Assembly (NCBI GenBank): GCA_002070955.1
Contig: MWEK01000023.1
Location: forward strand, 1 to 64,000
From: Planctomycetes bacterium ADurb.Bin069
GTDB lineage: Bacteria > Planctomycetota > UBA8108 > UBA8890 > UBA8898
DNA length: 64,000 nucleotides
Reading direction: 5' to 3'
Positions 45,030-53,992 of this stretch are shown here, piece after piece. Position 1 is the stretch's first letter; each line of letters starts with the position of its first letter. Position numbers and translations under genes: made by a program. The notes below the pieces were generated by a model. The model saw only the letters and a program-made list of their open reading frames with translations, was not told the DNA's origin and did not search any database.

Positions 45030-46073
45030 TCAGACGTCGAGGAGCGCGGGCGCGAAACGACGGAAAAACGCCTCGCGGTCGGCGAAAGCGCCCGAGGCGA
45101 GCGCGGCCAGCACCGCGGCGCCGGGCGACGCCCGGCCCGCGAGGGGCGCGGCATAAACCGGTCGGCCCGTCGATGCGGCCCATGCTCGGAGGGGCCCGGG
45201 GTCCTCCTCCTCGCGCCAGTCGAGAATGATGGGTGTTTCGGGGGTGAAGGCTTCGGAGGGGATGTCGTCGCGTCCGGCGCTGAGAAGAAAGTCGGTATGC
45301 GTGAGGCCCGGCTCGGCTTCGGCGCCCGCGGGAGCCTTCGTGTGCCAGCGCGCCAGCAGCGGTTCGGCCGCGGAGAGGTATACCGCAGGGGCGTCCAGAA
45401 AGCCGCAGCCGGCCAAGCGGGTCGGCGCCAGCGTGCTGCCCACGGCGACCCACGCCGAATCCGAGAGCCCCAGCGCTTCCATGCCGCGCGGCCCGATACG
45501 GCCGCAGGCAAAGGCCGCGGGCAGCACCGGCGGGAGCCAGCGCGCCTCGAGGGAGTGCGCCGCCAGTTCGGCGCCATCCCATTCGCCCGCGCCCGGCCGC
45601 AGGAAGCCGAGGCCGGCGGCGTCGCTGGTGTCGGTGGCGATGATTCGGCTCAAGGCGAATCTGAGGTAGTCCTTGGGCGCGAGGATGAGCGCGCAATGGG
45701 CGCGGTTGCGGGGATGGTTGTCGAGGAACCGCAGGATCTCACCGCGGAAACAGGTCGGGCGGAAGGCGTGCGCCAGGCGCAGATCGGTAAGCGGGTTCCA
45801 ATCGGCGTCCAGGGCCATCCAGCCCCGCGGCGCCGCGGGGGCGAAGCCCCAGATCTTCGAGGCCGGGATGCCGCTCGATTCGACGAGTTCCCTCACCGTG
45901 TCGGAGGCCAGTCGGACCCACTTGCGGGGGTCGATGCGGAAGCCGCCGTCGTCTTCCGCGTCAGGTGCGATAGGTTGCGTGTGCGCGCCGGCCGGCGAGC
46001 GGTCGCGCCCGAGCAGCGCGGCCGTCGCGGCGCGCGGGCCGATCTCCAAGCCGAGAAAATAAGTCTGTCCCAT
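45030..46073 (-). CDS. FGGY-family sugar-kinase-like protein, short and degenerate
   Basis: A 347-residue protein with GGAGG eight bases before the ATG. The N-terminal YFLGLEIGPRAATAALLGRD matches the first phosphate loop of FGGY kinases, but Asp is replaced by Glu and the GTT by GPR. WMALDADWNPLTDLRLAHA corresponds to the region before the catalytic Asp, and SDAAGLGFLRPGAGEWD to the mid-domain. Typical members are about 500 residues, and the C-terminal nucleotide lobe is shortened, so it may not phosphorylate sugar. It could be a regulatory or pseudoenzyme relative of xylulokinase. Confidence 0.72.
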   Translation of the reverse strand: MGQTYFLGLEIGPRAATAALLGRDRSPAGAHTQPIAPDAEDDGGFRIDPRKWVRLASDTVRELVESSGIPASKIWGFAPAAPRGWMALDADWNPLTDLRLAHAFRPTCFRGEILRFLDNHPRNRAHCALILAPKDYLRFALSRIIATDTSDAAGLGFLRPGAGEWDGAELAAHSLEARWLPPVLPAAFACGRIGPRGMEALGLSDSAWVAVGSTLAPTRLAGCGFLDAPAVYLSAAEPLLARWHTKAPAGAEAEPGLTHTDFLLSAGRDDIPSEAFTPETPIILDWREEEDPGPLRAWAASTGRPVYAAPLAGRASPGAAVLAALASGAFADREAFFRRFAPALLDV

Positions 46074-46370
46074 GGGGCGAGCCTCCGGCGTTCAGGTGCA
46101 AGCATAGTGACCGCGGCGCCGGCGTTCAAGCCGCTGCGCCCATTCGCGGCGGGCGGTTTCGGCCCCGCCCCGGGCCGAGGTCCGGCGTGCGGGTACATTC
46201 TACCCGGCGCGCGGCGGCTTCGGCCGGTTCTTGCGCGAGGGGCGGCGCGGCTCGCTTCCCCGCAGCTCGATCTGCGGGCCGTTCGGGCCTGGCACCCGAG
46301 TTGCAGCCCTTCCGGAGGCAGTGAAAATGAAACGGCGGAACGGCGGCAACGAGGGTGAATGGAGTCTTTT

Positions 46371-47537
46371 ATGAAAACGAAAGGCATTTGTCGCAGTCTG
46401 ACGGTCGCTTCGACGATTCTGTGCATGACAGGGTGTCCGTCGATCAAGACGAGCAGAAAAGCGAACGACGCGGCGCCGGTGACCGCCGAACAAAACGCGC
46501 CCGCGCCCCCTGCCGGCCTCGTCTGCACCACGAACCTCCTGGACGTGTTCCTCGCATGGAGCAACTCCGGCGACTACAGCGAGATCAGGATCACGCGGGG
46601 CGGCGTGTTGAGGGCTACGCTCGACGGCGCGGCGGTGTCGTTCTCGGAGGCGGTGAGCGCGCCCGGCACTTACGCCTATGAGGTGATCGGCGCCGGCGAC
46701 ACGGGGCTGGCCTCCGCCCCGGCCTCCTGCTCGGTCGCGGCATCGGCGCTCCCGCCCGTGGCCGGGCTGACCGGCACGTTCGATGCGCGCGCCAACGAGG
46801 TGCGTCTGAGCTGGAGGCTGCCCGCGGGCGTCCGGTACGACGGTGTGCGGGTTTTCCGAAACAGCGTTGTCGTTGCGCAGCTCAGCGGCGCGGCGACGAG
46901 CTGTACGGATCCGACCGCCCCGGTGGGGAGCTGCCGCTATCAGGTCTGCGGCGTGCTCCAGGGACGGATGTCGGAAGCGGCCGTGTGCACCGTGCAAGTC
47001 ACGGCCCTCGGCGGGATCACCGGATTGACCTGGTCGGTCGATTCCGGCACCGGCGACATCCTGCTCGCCTGGCGGAACGGCCAGACGTACGATGCCATTG
47101 CGGTGTGTTGCGGCGGCGAAGAGATCGCGGTCCTCGCCGGCAACACCGCCCAGTACCGCTACAACCATGTCCCGTGCGGAGTCTACGAGTTCTCGGTCCA
47201 GGGCTCCTACGGCGAACGCTCCACCGCGGTGGCGCGCTGCGAGGGCAATGTGGGCCGTGTCGTGTGGGATGCAGACTCCGTGGGCAACGTCGCGGGCTAC
47301 CATGTCTACGTGTGGGCGGAAGGCCGGCCCGTGCCTTCGCAGCCCTCGCACACGGTCCAGCGTGTAACGACGATGCCGCTGCTGGAGCTTCTGAACGGCG
47401 GCGCGCTGCCCATGTCCCGCGAGCCTGCGGGCTTCCAGCTCGCCCTGGCGGCCTTCGATGCCTACGGCAATACGTCGGATCTGTCTGAGTCGGTGGCGTT
47501 CGCTTGGCAGGTGCTCTCGACGAGCAACCTGGATTAG
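46371..47537 (+). CDS. Lipoprotein with fibronectin type III-like repeats
   Basis: A lipoprotein of about 388 residues from ATG 46371 (GGAG six bases upstream; an ATG at 46359 has poorer spacing). The lipobox is LCMTGC, Cys near residue 22. Four tandem beta-sandwich segments follow, each with a W near the second strand and Cys in matching places (DVFLAWSNSGDYSEIRITR, EVRLSWRLPAGVRYDGVRVFR, DILLAWRNGQTYDAIAVCC, GRVVWDADSVGNVAGYHVYV). It is probably surface-exposed. The next gene encodes a relative with the same architecture. Confidence 0.85.
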   Translation: MKTKGICRSLTVASTILCMTGCPSIKTSRKANDAAPVTAEQNAPAPPAGLVCTTNLLDVFLAWSNSGDYSEIRITRGGVLRATLDGAAVSFSEAVSAPGTYAYEVIGAGDTGLASAPASCSVAASALPPVAGLTGTFDARANEVRLSWRLPAGVRYDGVRVFRNSVVVAQLSGAATSCTDPTAPVGSCRYQVCGVLQGRMSEAAVCTVQVTALGGITGLTWSVDSGTGDILLAWRNGQTYDAIAVCCGGEEIAVLAGNTAQYRYNHVPCGVYEFSVQGSYGERSTAVARCEGNVGRVVWDADSVGNVAGYHVYVWAEGRPVPSQPSHTVQRVTTMPLLELLNGGALPMSREPAGFQLALAAFDAYGNTSDLSESVAFAWQVLSTSNLD

Positions 47538-47572
47538 TCAGACTCTCCCGTAAGGCGATCAGTCCCTCTTGT

Positions 47573-47608
47573 AAGGCCGGGTGTGTAACCCGGCCTTATT
47601 TGTTGTTC
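47573..47608 (+). terminator. Rho-independent terminator after the first Fn3-like lipoprotein
   Basis: AAGGCCGGGT (47573-47582) pairs with ACCCGGCCTT (47588-47597), loop GTGTA, followed by ATTTGTTGTT, 35 bases after the stop. The stem is perfect; the tail is T-rich but broken. Confidence 0.8.
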
Positions 47609-47660
47609 CCGAGCGCGGCCGTTGCGTAGATTTATTTTTTTTCTTCGGACCAAGTGCTGC

Positions 47661-47689
47661 TTGGCCGCCCGCCCGAAAACCGCTACAAT
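47661..47689 (+). promoter_or_regulatory. Candidate sigma70 promoter for the second Fn3-like lipoprotein
   Basis: TTGGCC (47661-47666), 17 bases, TACAAT (47684-47689), about 75 bases before ATG 47764. A T-rich stretch at 47632-47642 lies just upstream. Confidence 0.6.
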
Positions 47690-47763
47690 CGATGCTTACG
47701 CTTTGTATCGAAACGAATAGGGCCATCCGCCTATGGAGCTGGGCAGAGCGAGCGTGGAGTAAA

Positions 47764-48654
47764 ATGGGGTCTATCCAAGCGCGATGCATAGTTTGTTTCG
47801 CTGCGGCGGCGTTGTGCGGTGGCTGCGGGTCCCGCGGTGCGGGCGACCGGCCGCTGCCCGCGGCCCAAGTGCGCGGCGATCTGCTCGAGGGCGGCGTGCC
47901 GCTGCCCCTCGACGACACGTATCCGCTGGCCGGCGCGGTCACGAGCCGTTTCCATTCGATCGATTGGGAGAACGCGGGGGGTGTAATCTTGCTCTCGTGG
48001 CGGTGGGACGGCCCTCCCTGCACCTTCGTCGTCTACTGCGGCGACAGAATGGTCTCCCCGGCGCAAGGCCTGGGCTTCTCGTCCTTCGCGCACCCGTTGT
48101 GGGAGGATTGCGGGCCCGGCATTTACCACTACAAGGTCGTCGCTGAGCCGATCGAACCCGGAGGCGAGAGCGATGAGATCGTCTGCGGCCCGGTGATGTT
48201 GGGCCGCTTGCGGTGGGACCGCGATTCGCGTGTGCGCGAGGTCTGCTCGCACTTCGCGGTCTATCTGCGGAGGGCGGTGGACGTGCTTCCGCCCCTCTGC
48301 ATCTATGTGGTGCCGCTTTGCGATTTCCCGCGGACCGAGAACAGCGTGTCGCTCCGGCGGATTTTCTCCAACGACGCGACGACGCCGCGGATGCCGGGGG
48401 AGCGGCAGTTCCTGTTCGGCGAAACGCGTTCGGCCGAGGTGGCGGCGCGCATCAACGTGACGCTCGGCCGCCCGCTTGGGGCGCCGGTCACGGATGAGGA
48501 GGTCTGGGGCTATCTTCTGGCCCGGAAGAACAGCGTCACCGCCACGTACTGCAACGTCACCGCCGAGAACGTTCCCGACAAGGACATCGAGTCGCCCCAC
48601 TCGGCGCCCGTGTGGTTCACGTACTCGCGCTCCCTGCTGTACGACGAGGATTGA
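47764..48654 (+). CDS. Lipoprotein related to the preceding Fn3-like lipoprotein
   Basis: A 296-residue lipoprotein. The ATG at 47764 follows GGAG and opens the signal ARCIVCFAAAALCGGC. The first half has one or two beta-sandwich segments (GGVILLSWRWDGPPCTFVVYCGDRM, PGIYHYKVVAEP) resembling those of the upstream lipoprotein, so the pair may come from duplication. The second half (RLRWDRDSRVREVCSHFAVYLRRA, RQFLFGETRSAEVAARINVTLG) is not recognised. It is rich in Cys (about ten), suggesting disulfides. It has its own promoter. Confidence 0.8.
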   Translation: MGSIQARCIVCFAAAALCGGCGSRGAGDRPLPAAQVRGDLLEGGVPLPLDDTYPLAGAVTSRFHSIDWENAGGVILLSWRWDGPPCTFVVYCGDRMVSPAQGLGFSSFAHPLWEDCGPGIYHYKVVAEPIEPGGESDEIVCGPVMLGRLRWDRDSRVREVCSHFAVYLRRAVDVLPPLCIYVVPLCDFPRTENSVSLRRIFSNDATTPRMPGERQFLFGETRSAEVAARINVTLGRPLGAPVTDEEVWGYLLARKNSVTATYCNVTAENVPDKDIESPHSAPVWFTYSRSLLYDED

Positions 48655-48684
48655 CCTCCTCCCGCTCAGCGCCCGGGCTCAACC

Positions 48685-48713
48685 TTGACAGTCTCGAGCC
48701 CGCGTTCTAGCAT
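48685..48713 (+). promoter_or_regulatory. sigma70 promoter for ilvC
   Basis: TTGACA (48685-48690), 17 bases, TAGCAT (48708-48713). The leader is only about 45 bases, so there is no room for a classical leader-peptide attenuator. Confidence 0.7.
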
Positions 48714-48765
48714 CGCCGCTACGGCGGCTCGGCGTCGCCCAACGCCAATCCATAAGGAGATGCTC

Positions 48766-49776
48766 ATGACCGGACGAATGTACTTCGAGAAGGATGCCGA
48801 CCTCGCGCATTTGGCGGGCAAGACCGTCGCGATCATCGGGTATGGTTCGCAGGGCCATGCCCAGGCCTTGAACCTCCGCGACTCGGGGATCAAGGTGCTC
48901 GTGAGCGAGCTTCCCGGCACGGTCAACTTCAACTTCGCGAAGGAACACGGCTTCACGCCCGTCAGCGCCGCCGAAGCCGCCGCGAAAGGCGACGTCATCC
49001 AGTTGCTCATCCCCGACACAATTCAACCGGCGGTGTACCGCAGCGACGTGGCGCCGCACCTCAAGGCCGGCAAGGCCCTCATGTTCAGCCACGGCTTCAA
49101 TATCCATTACCGCTGCATCGAGGCTCCCAAGAACGTCGACGTCTTCATGATCGCGCCCAAGGGTCCCGGCCATCTCGTCCGGTCGGAGTTCGAGCGGGGC
49201 GCCGGCGTGCCCTGCCTTGTGGCGGTGGAGCAGAACGCGAGCGGCAAGGCGTTGGACATCGCGTTGGCCTATGCCAAGGGCATCGGCGGGACGCGCGCGG
49301 TCGTCATGGAGACGACGTTCAAGGAGGAAACCGAGACCGACCTTTTCGGCGAGCAGGTCTGTCTGTGCGGCGGGGCGAGCGAGCTCGTCAAGGCGGCCTT
49401 CACGACCCTGGTTGAGGCCGGCTACCAGGAGGAGATCGCGTACTTCGAATGCCTGCACGAGCTGAAGCTGATCGTCGAGCTCTTGTACCAGGGCGGTCTT
49501 TCGTGGATGCGCTACTCGGTGTCGGACACCGCCGAGTACGGCGACTACTCGCGCGGGCCGCGCGTCATCACGGCGCAGGTCAAGGACGAAATGCGCCGGA
49601 TTCTGGCGGAAATCCAGGACGGGTCCTTCGCGCGGGAGTGGATCCTGGAGAACCAGGCGGGCGCGCCGTTCCTGAAGCGCAGGCGGGCTCTCGGGCGGCA
49701 GGAGAAGCTCGAGGAGGTCGGCCGGCGCGTCAGGAAGTGCATGCCCTTCGTGAAGCCGAAGGAGCCGCCCGAATAA
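48766..49776 (+). CDS. ilvC: Ketol-acid reductoisomerase (class I)
   Basis: The second shared step of branched-chain amino-acid synthesis: isomerises acetolactate or acetohydroxybutyrate and reduces it with NADPH and Mg2+. 336 residues. The Rossmann motif [17 protein letters not shown] is at residues 25-41, and the metal and substrate residues lie in [24 protein letters not shown] and [25 protein letters not shown] six bases before ATG 48766 favours that start over an overlapping ATG at 48760. No ilvB, ilvH or leuA is adjacent, so the pathway genes are scattered. Confidence 0.98.
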   Translation: MTGRMYFEKDADLAHLAGKTVAIIGYGSQGHAQALNLRDSGIKVLVSELPGTVNFNFAKEHGFTPVSAAEAAAKGDVIQLLIPDTIQPAVYRSDVAPHLKAGKALMFSHGFNIHYRCIEAPKNVDVFMIAPKGPGHLVRSEFERGAGVPCLVAVEQNASGKALDIALAYAKGIGGTRAVVMETTFKEETETDLFGEQVCLCGGASELVKAAFTTLVEAGYQEEIAYFECLHELKLIVELLYQGGLSWMRYSVSDTAEYGDYSRGPRVITAQVKDEMRRILAEIQDGSFAREWILENQAGAPFLKRRRALGRQEKLEEVGRRVRKCMPFVKPKEPPE

Positions 49777-49993
49777 AGGTCGGCCGGCGCGCCAGCGTCG
49801 CTCGGAGCAACGAGCGTCGTTGATAAGGAATCGCCGCTCAGGAAGGGCGCCTCAGCCGCGGCGAACGCGAGGGGGTGGGGGTTCGCCGGTTGGTGAAGCC
49901 GCGCGCAGCGTAGGCGGTGCCGGCGTGCGCCGCGGGTATGCCTGGTACGCTTCTTGTTGCCGACGCCTATACTTTGCCGCGATACTGCCGAGG

Positions 49994-50044
49994 GGGCAAA
50001 CGCTCGGGCCTGGAACACGATTTTCGTAGCCCGAGCGTTTGCCC
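49994..50044. repeat. Perfect 16-base inverted repeat with 19-base loop
   Basis: Arms 49994-50009 and 50029-50044 are exact reverse complements. No T-run follows on either side, so it is not an ordinary intrinsic terminator. Confidence 0.85.
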
Positions 50045-50161
50045 GCGATTAACCGCAGAGGGTGGCACGAGAATCGAAGCGGTCTCTTTCTGCCCCTAGA
50101 TGCGTATTCCGCCCAAGCCGGACAGCCATTCCGCTCCATTCCAGACGCCGATTTCGACGCA

Positions 50162-50206
50162 TTCCGGACAGGTCGGAGCGCTGAAAGAAGGCTCCGAGCT
50201 CCGGAA
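50162..50206. repeat. Nested stem-loop
   Basis: Outer arms TTCCGGA (50162-50168) and TCCGGAA (50200-50206), inner arms TCGGAGC (50173-50179) and GCTCCGA (50191-50197), internal loop of four and two bases. Confidence 0.75.
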
Positions 50207-50331
50207 AGGGGGCTCGGCGGATAGGGCGCGAGGATCTGAAACGCCCGGCAACGCCGCGCGAAACGGACCTCGTGCGGCCACGCTCCTCCGTTAGGAAGTC
50301 CTCGCACCCGCGGTCCGGATCGCCGGCGGCC

Positions 50332-50688
50332 TCACTTCCCCGCCGCGACCTCCCGCACCATCACGAGCAGCATCTTGAAGCGCGCGGCGGCGTGCACCGA
50401 GTGCGGCACGCCGGCGGGCATGCAGACGGTCTGGCCCGCGCGGGCCGGCACCTTTGCCCCGCCGATGGTGAGCTCGGCCTCGCCCTCGAGGATCTGGACG
50501 ATCGCATCGAAGGGCGCCGTGTGCTCCGAGAGCGCCTGGCCGGCGTCGAAGGCGAACAACGTGACCGTGCCGCCATTCTTCTTGGCCAGCGTCCGGCTGA
50601 CAATCGCGCCGTTCTGGTAGGCGACCAGGTTGTGAAGCTCGACCGCCTTCGCCGCCGGCAGCCCGCCGGCTTCGTGTGTCATCGCCAT
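50332..50688 (-). other. Possible internal translation start for a free cupin
   Basis: In frame with the TerC fusion, ATG 50688 is preceded by AAGGAG with an eight-base spacer and begins the cupin at MAMTHEAGG, giving 118 residues. This suggests recent or incomplete fusion, or dual products. Confidence 0.5.
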
Positions 50689-51456
50689 GTTGCATTCTCC
50701 TTGCGCGCGGCCGGTTTCGTCACATGCCTCCGCCGTCGTTGCTCCCCCCGGCCGTGCCGCGCGGGCGCGCTTTGCGCGCATGCGCGTGTTGAGGAGCTCG
50801 ACAAGGACCGAGAAAGCCATCGCGAAGTAAATGTAGCCCTTTTCAATGTGTTTGCCCAGCCCCTCCGCGACGAGCATCACGCCGATGAGGATCAGGACGC
50901 TTAGGGCCAGGATCTTCATGGTGGGGCGGCGGTCGATGAAGCTGCTGATCGGACCGGCCGCGGCCAGCATGACGAACATGGCCGCCACCATGGCCGCCAC
51001 CATGACCCACAGGTCGCGCGCCATGCCGATGGCGGTGATGACCGAATCGAGGGAGAAGACGATGTCCAGGACCGCGATCTGGATGAGGACGAGGCCGAAG
51101 AGCGCGCGGCCCCTCGGGGCGTGCCGCTCCTCGACGCCCTCGATCTTCGCGTGAATTTCCTGCGTGCCCTTCCCGATGAGAAAAAGGCCGCCGAGAACGA
51201 GGATGAGGCCGCGCCCGGTAACCTCGATCCCGGCCACCGACAGGAAGGGCTGCGTGAGCCGCATCATCCACGAGAGCGTGAAGAGCAGCCCGATGCGGGT
51301 CAGGAGGGCGAGCATGAGGCCCAGGGTGCGCGCGCGGGGCTGCTGCGGGGCCGGCAGCCGCGTGACCACGATGGCCAGGAACACCACGTTGTCGATCCCC
51401 AGCACGATTTCCATGACCGTGAGGCCGACGAGAGCGGTCAGCGATTCAAGCAGCAT
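50332..51456 (-). CDS. TerC-family membrane protein fused to a cupin domain
   Basis: A 374-residue fusion. Residues 1-230 are a TerC-like integral membrane protein with seven or so segments and the family acidic motifs: EIVLGIDNVVFLAIV, with the GxDN motif in segment 1, and LDIVFSLDSVITAIG in the middle. TerC proteins are linked to metal (Mn2+) export and tellurite resistance. Residues 255-374 are a cupin (HTAPFDAIVQILEGEAELTIGG, AGQTVCMPAGVPHSV) with metal-ligand His. There is no stop between them. An internal ATG at 50688 has AAGGAG eight bases upstream, so the cupin may also be made alone. It follows the alpha-mannosidase by 30 bases. Confidence 0.92.
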   Translation of the reverse strand: MLLESLTALVGLTVMEIVLGIDNVVFLAIVVTRLPAPQQPRARTLGLMLALLTRIGLLFTLSWMMRLTQPFLSVAGIEVTGRGLILVLGGLFLIGKGTQEIHAKIEGVEERHAPRGRALFGLVLIQIAVLDIVFSLDSVITAIGMARDLWVMVAAMVAAMFVMLAAAGPISSFIDRRPTMKILALSVLILIGVMLVAEGLGKHIEKGYIYFAMAFSVLVELLNTRMRAKRARAARPGGATTAEACDETGRAQGECNMAMTHEAGGLPAAKAVELHNLVAYQNGAIVSRTLAKKNGGTVTLFAFDAGQALSEHTAPFDAIVQILEGEAELTIGGAKVPARAGQTVCMPAGVPHSVHAAARFKMLLVMVREVAAGK

Positions 51457-51486
51457 GTGGTGGCTCCGGCAGAGAGGATCCGCGTG

Positions 51487-53982
51487 CTAACCGATGGGCC
51501 GTTCCATGAGGTCGACCTCGCGGACCTTCCGCGTCTTCGGGCCGATTCGCAGCGTCTTGATCTCGAACGGCTCAAGCGCAACCTTGGCGCGCGCCCCGAG
51601 GGCGGGCATCGAGAGCCGCGTTGTGCGCTTCCGGCCCGTGGGCTCGAAGAGGCGGACGATGAAATCCTCGCCGTCCTCGGCCTTCTTGACGGCGGATACG
51701 ACGACCGTGCGATCGGCGAGGACCGCGATGGGCTTGGGCGCGCGGCCGAGGCCGGAGGGGAAGAACGACAGCGCCACCGGCGCCTCGTTGCGGGCCTGCG
51801 CCTCGCGGTCGACGCAGGCGAGCCGTTCGGCGGCCGGGCCGCCGTTGCACCAGAAGCGAAATACGCGCTCGCCCTGGTCCTGCCGCGCCGAGAAACGGTC
51901 GTCCGCCAGGAAGATCCGGTTTTCCCAAGGGTGACACGCGTAGGCCGGCGAACGCAGGAGCGTGAGGCGCAGGCCGTCCGGCGAAAAATCGGAGGCGTAG
52001 GTTCCTCCGTTGATGACCGTGAAGGCGGTCTTCCGGGCAGTGTCGGCCGCCGCGACCCACTTCTGGGCCACCGCTTCTTTGCCGCCCGCCGGCAGGTCGT
52101 CGGTGCCGAAGGCGACCTGGCCGAGGAAGCGGCAGGCGGCGTAATCCCCCGCGAGCGGCACGGCCAGCTTCAGCATCCGATCCTTCTCGGCCCACTGAAC
52201 GCGGGTCTCGACCTCGATCTCGGTGCCCGCCTTGGGCAGCTTGTAACGCTGGCAGACGCGCGAATGTCCCCAGGCGAACACGGCCTCGACGACCGCCCGC
52301 GCCGGGCCGTCCTCGATGACGCGCACCGAGGGAATGAGCTTATGCTCGATCCCCGAGAAGCGCGAGCCCGCCTCGGCGTCCATGAGCGTGAAGCGGCCTG
52401 CGACCGAGCGGTAAGCTTTCTTGAGCATGCCCCAGGAGTCGGCGTTGTCGCGTATGACGAGAAGCTGAAACGCGCCGCGCGCGACGTAATCGACGCCGCC
52501 CGCCCGGTACCGGTCGATGAGCCCCGTGCGCGTGTTGACGATGACCTGGAGATCCTTCGTGGTGAAGACGATCTTCCCGCCGCGGGCCCGCAGCCGCAGG
52601 GGCGGCTTGCTTGGGAGGGGCTCCATGGTGCAGTCGAAGCGGCTCATCCGCCCCGGCGCCAGCTCAGCGGGGAAAACGATGCGCTTGCGCCACTCGACCG
52701 GCACGTTGCTGAGCTCCTGCTCCACCTGGGCCGGCAGCTCCCTGCCGCCGGTGTGCACGTGAATGCGCGTGAAGTCGCCCAAGCCCCGGAAGTCGGGCAG
52801 GTTGAATTCGCACTCGACCAGCGCCCGCACGGGGTAGGGGTGCGGGTTGTAGACCATGATCGGGATCGTGTCCGGCCGCGCTCTCCGCTGGCCGCGGGCC
52901 AGGCGGAAGAAGGCGCGCGCCTTGAGGCGCGCGACGATCTCCAGGCCGTGGTCGTACATCCTGAGGGCCGCCTCCTCGGCGGGTTGAATCGAGGAGCCCG
53001 GCAGAATGTCGTGGAACTGGCCGGACAAGAGGTCGTGGAAGGCCTCGGCGAGCTCGGCGCGCGGGTATTCCATGAGGCCGTTCGCGGCCGCCGTCGAGGC
53101 CATCTTCTCCAGGGCGTAGATCTCGTTCTCGAGCAGGCGGTGCTTCTGCTTGATCCTGATGAGGGAGGTGTAGCAGCCCGTGCCCCAGGGGTTGAGATCC
53201 TTGGCATGCCGCGGGAGCCGCGCGCGCCCGCGCTTGAGCTCCTTGAAGTAGGCGTCGGGCGTCGAGTGGAAGATGGCGACGTCTTTCCGGCGCGCGATCA
53301 GCCGGTCGACCGCCCGCAGGTCGGCGCGCGAGGGGCCGCCGCCGTGGTTGCCGACGCCCCAGAGGACGAGCCCGATTTTTCGGTCGGGATAGTCCTCCAG
53401 CCACTGCTCGATCTTCCGGCGCGCCTGCCCGAGCTTGGAGTTGTACCAGCCCGAGAAGCGCGTGGCCATGACCTCTGAGCCGTCGTAGCCGACCCAGACG
53501 AAATCATCGGCGGGCAGCGGGCAGTCCTTCTGGTCGGGCCGGCCGAAAAGGTACGAGTCATAGCCCGATTTCGCCAAGATCTGCACCAGGCCGCGCGTGT
53601 GGCCGAAGGGGTCGAAGTTGATGGCCGTCTTGACGTCGACGCCGAAGTGCCGCTTGAAGTAGCGTTTGCCCATCAGGATCTGCCGCACGAAGGACTCGCC
53701 GCTCGGCATGTTGCAGTCCGGCTGCAGGTACCAGCTTCCCATGATGTGCCAGCGGCCTTGACGCACCAGCTTGCGGATGCGCTCGAAAAGCTCCGGCTCG
53801 TGCTCCTGGACCCACTGGTACAGCGTCGCCTCGTTGTGGTTGAAAATGAAGGCGGCGTTGGTTTCGCAGAGCTCGGCGGCGGTGCGGAAGGTCGAGATCG
53901 CCTCGGCGGCGCCTTCCTCCCACTCCCAGAGCCAGACGGGGTCGAGGTGGGCGTTGCAGAGGAGATGGATGTTGCGCGGCAT
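51487..53982 (-). CDS. Alpha-mannosidase, glycoside hydrolase family 38
   Basis: An 831-residue retaining zinc alpha-mannosidase. The zinc ligands appear in LCNAHLDPVWLWEWEEG (His12, Asp14), in INFDPFGHTRGL (nucleophile and ligand Asp124) and later in SGQFHDILPGSS. The N-terminal catalytic domain (1-270), helical bundle (270-350) and C-terminal beta-sandwich domains give the usual layout. AAGGAG precedes the ATG. No signal peptide, so it acts in the cytoplasm. It is downstream of a sodium symporter gene by ten bases, suggesting import and cleavage of mannosides. Confidence 0.97.
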   Translation of the reverse strand: MPRNIHLLCNAHLDPVWLWEWEEGAAEAISTFRTAAELCETNAAFIFNHNEATLYQWVQEHEPELFERIRKLVRQGRWHIMGSWYLQPDCNMPSGESFVRQILMGKRYFKRHFGVDVKTAINFDPFGHTRGLVQILAKSGYDSYLFGRPDQKDCPLPADDFVWVGYDGSEVMATRFSGWYNSKLGQARRKIEQWLEDYPDRKIGLVLWGVGNHGGGPSRADLRAVDRLIARRKDVAIFHSTPDAYFKELKRGRARLPRHAKDLNPWGTGCYTSLIRIKQKHRLLENEIYALEKMASTAAANGLMEYPRAELAEAFHDLLSGQFHDILPGSSIQPAEEAALRMYDHGLEIVARLKARAFFRLARGQRRARPDTIPIMVYNPHPYPVRALVECEFNLPDFRGLGDFTRIHVHTGGRELPAQVEQELSNVPVEWRKRIVFPAELAPGRMSRFDCTMEPLPSKPPLRLRARGGKIVFTTKDLQVIVNTRTGLIDRYRAGGVDYVARGAFQLLVIRDNADSWGMLKKAYRSVAGRFTLMDAEAGSRFSGIEHKLIPSVRVIEDGPARAVVEAVFAWGHSRVCQRYKLPKAGTEIEVETRVQWAEKDRMLKLAVPLAGDYAACRFLGQVAFGTDDLPAGGKEAVAQKWVAAADTARKTAFTVINGGTYASDFSPDGLRLTLLRSPAYACHPWENRIFLADDRFSARQDQGERVFRFWCNGGPAAERLACVDREAQARNEAPVALSFFPSGLGRAPKPIAVLADRTVVVSAVKKAEDGEDFIVRLFEPTGRKRTTRLSMPALGARAKVALEPFEIKTLRIGPKTRKVREVDLMERPIG

Positions 53983-53992
53983 GGGGACTCCT

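Larger units (their letters stand above)
49777..50331. other. Gene-free region with two strong hairpins
   Basis: No convincing ORF. GGGCAAACGCTCGGGC (49994-50009) and GCCCGAGCGTTTGCCC (50029-50044) are a perfect 16-base inverted repeat around a 19-base loop. A second nested hairpin covers 50162-50206: outer TTCCGGA/TCCGGAA, inner TCGGAGC/GCTCCGA. TATACT at 49968-49973 could be a -10 box just upstream. It may encode a structured RNA or be remnant mobile sequence. Confidence 0.55.

Noticed and set aside
51121..53478. Plus-strand open frame of 785 codons
   Set aside because: It is antisense to the GH38 mannosidase, whose catalytic residues are intact.
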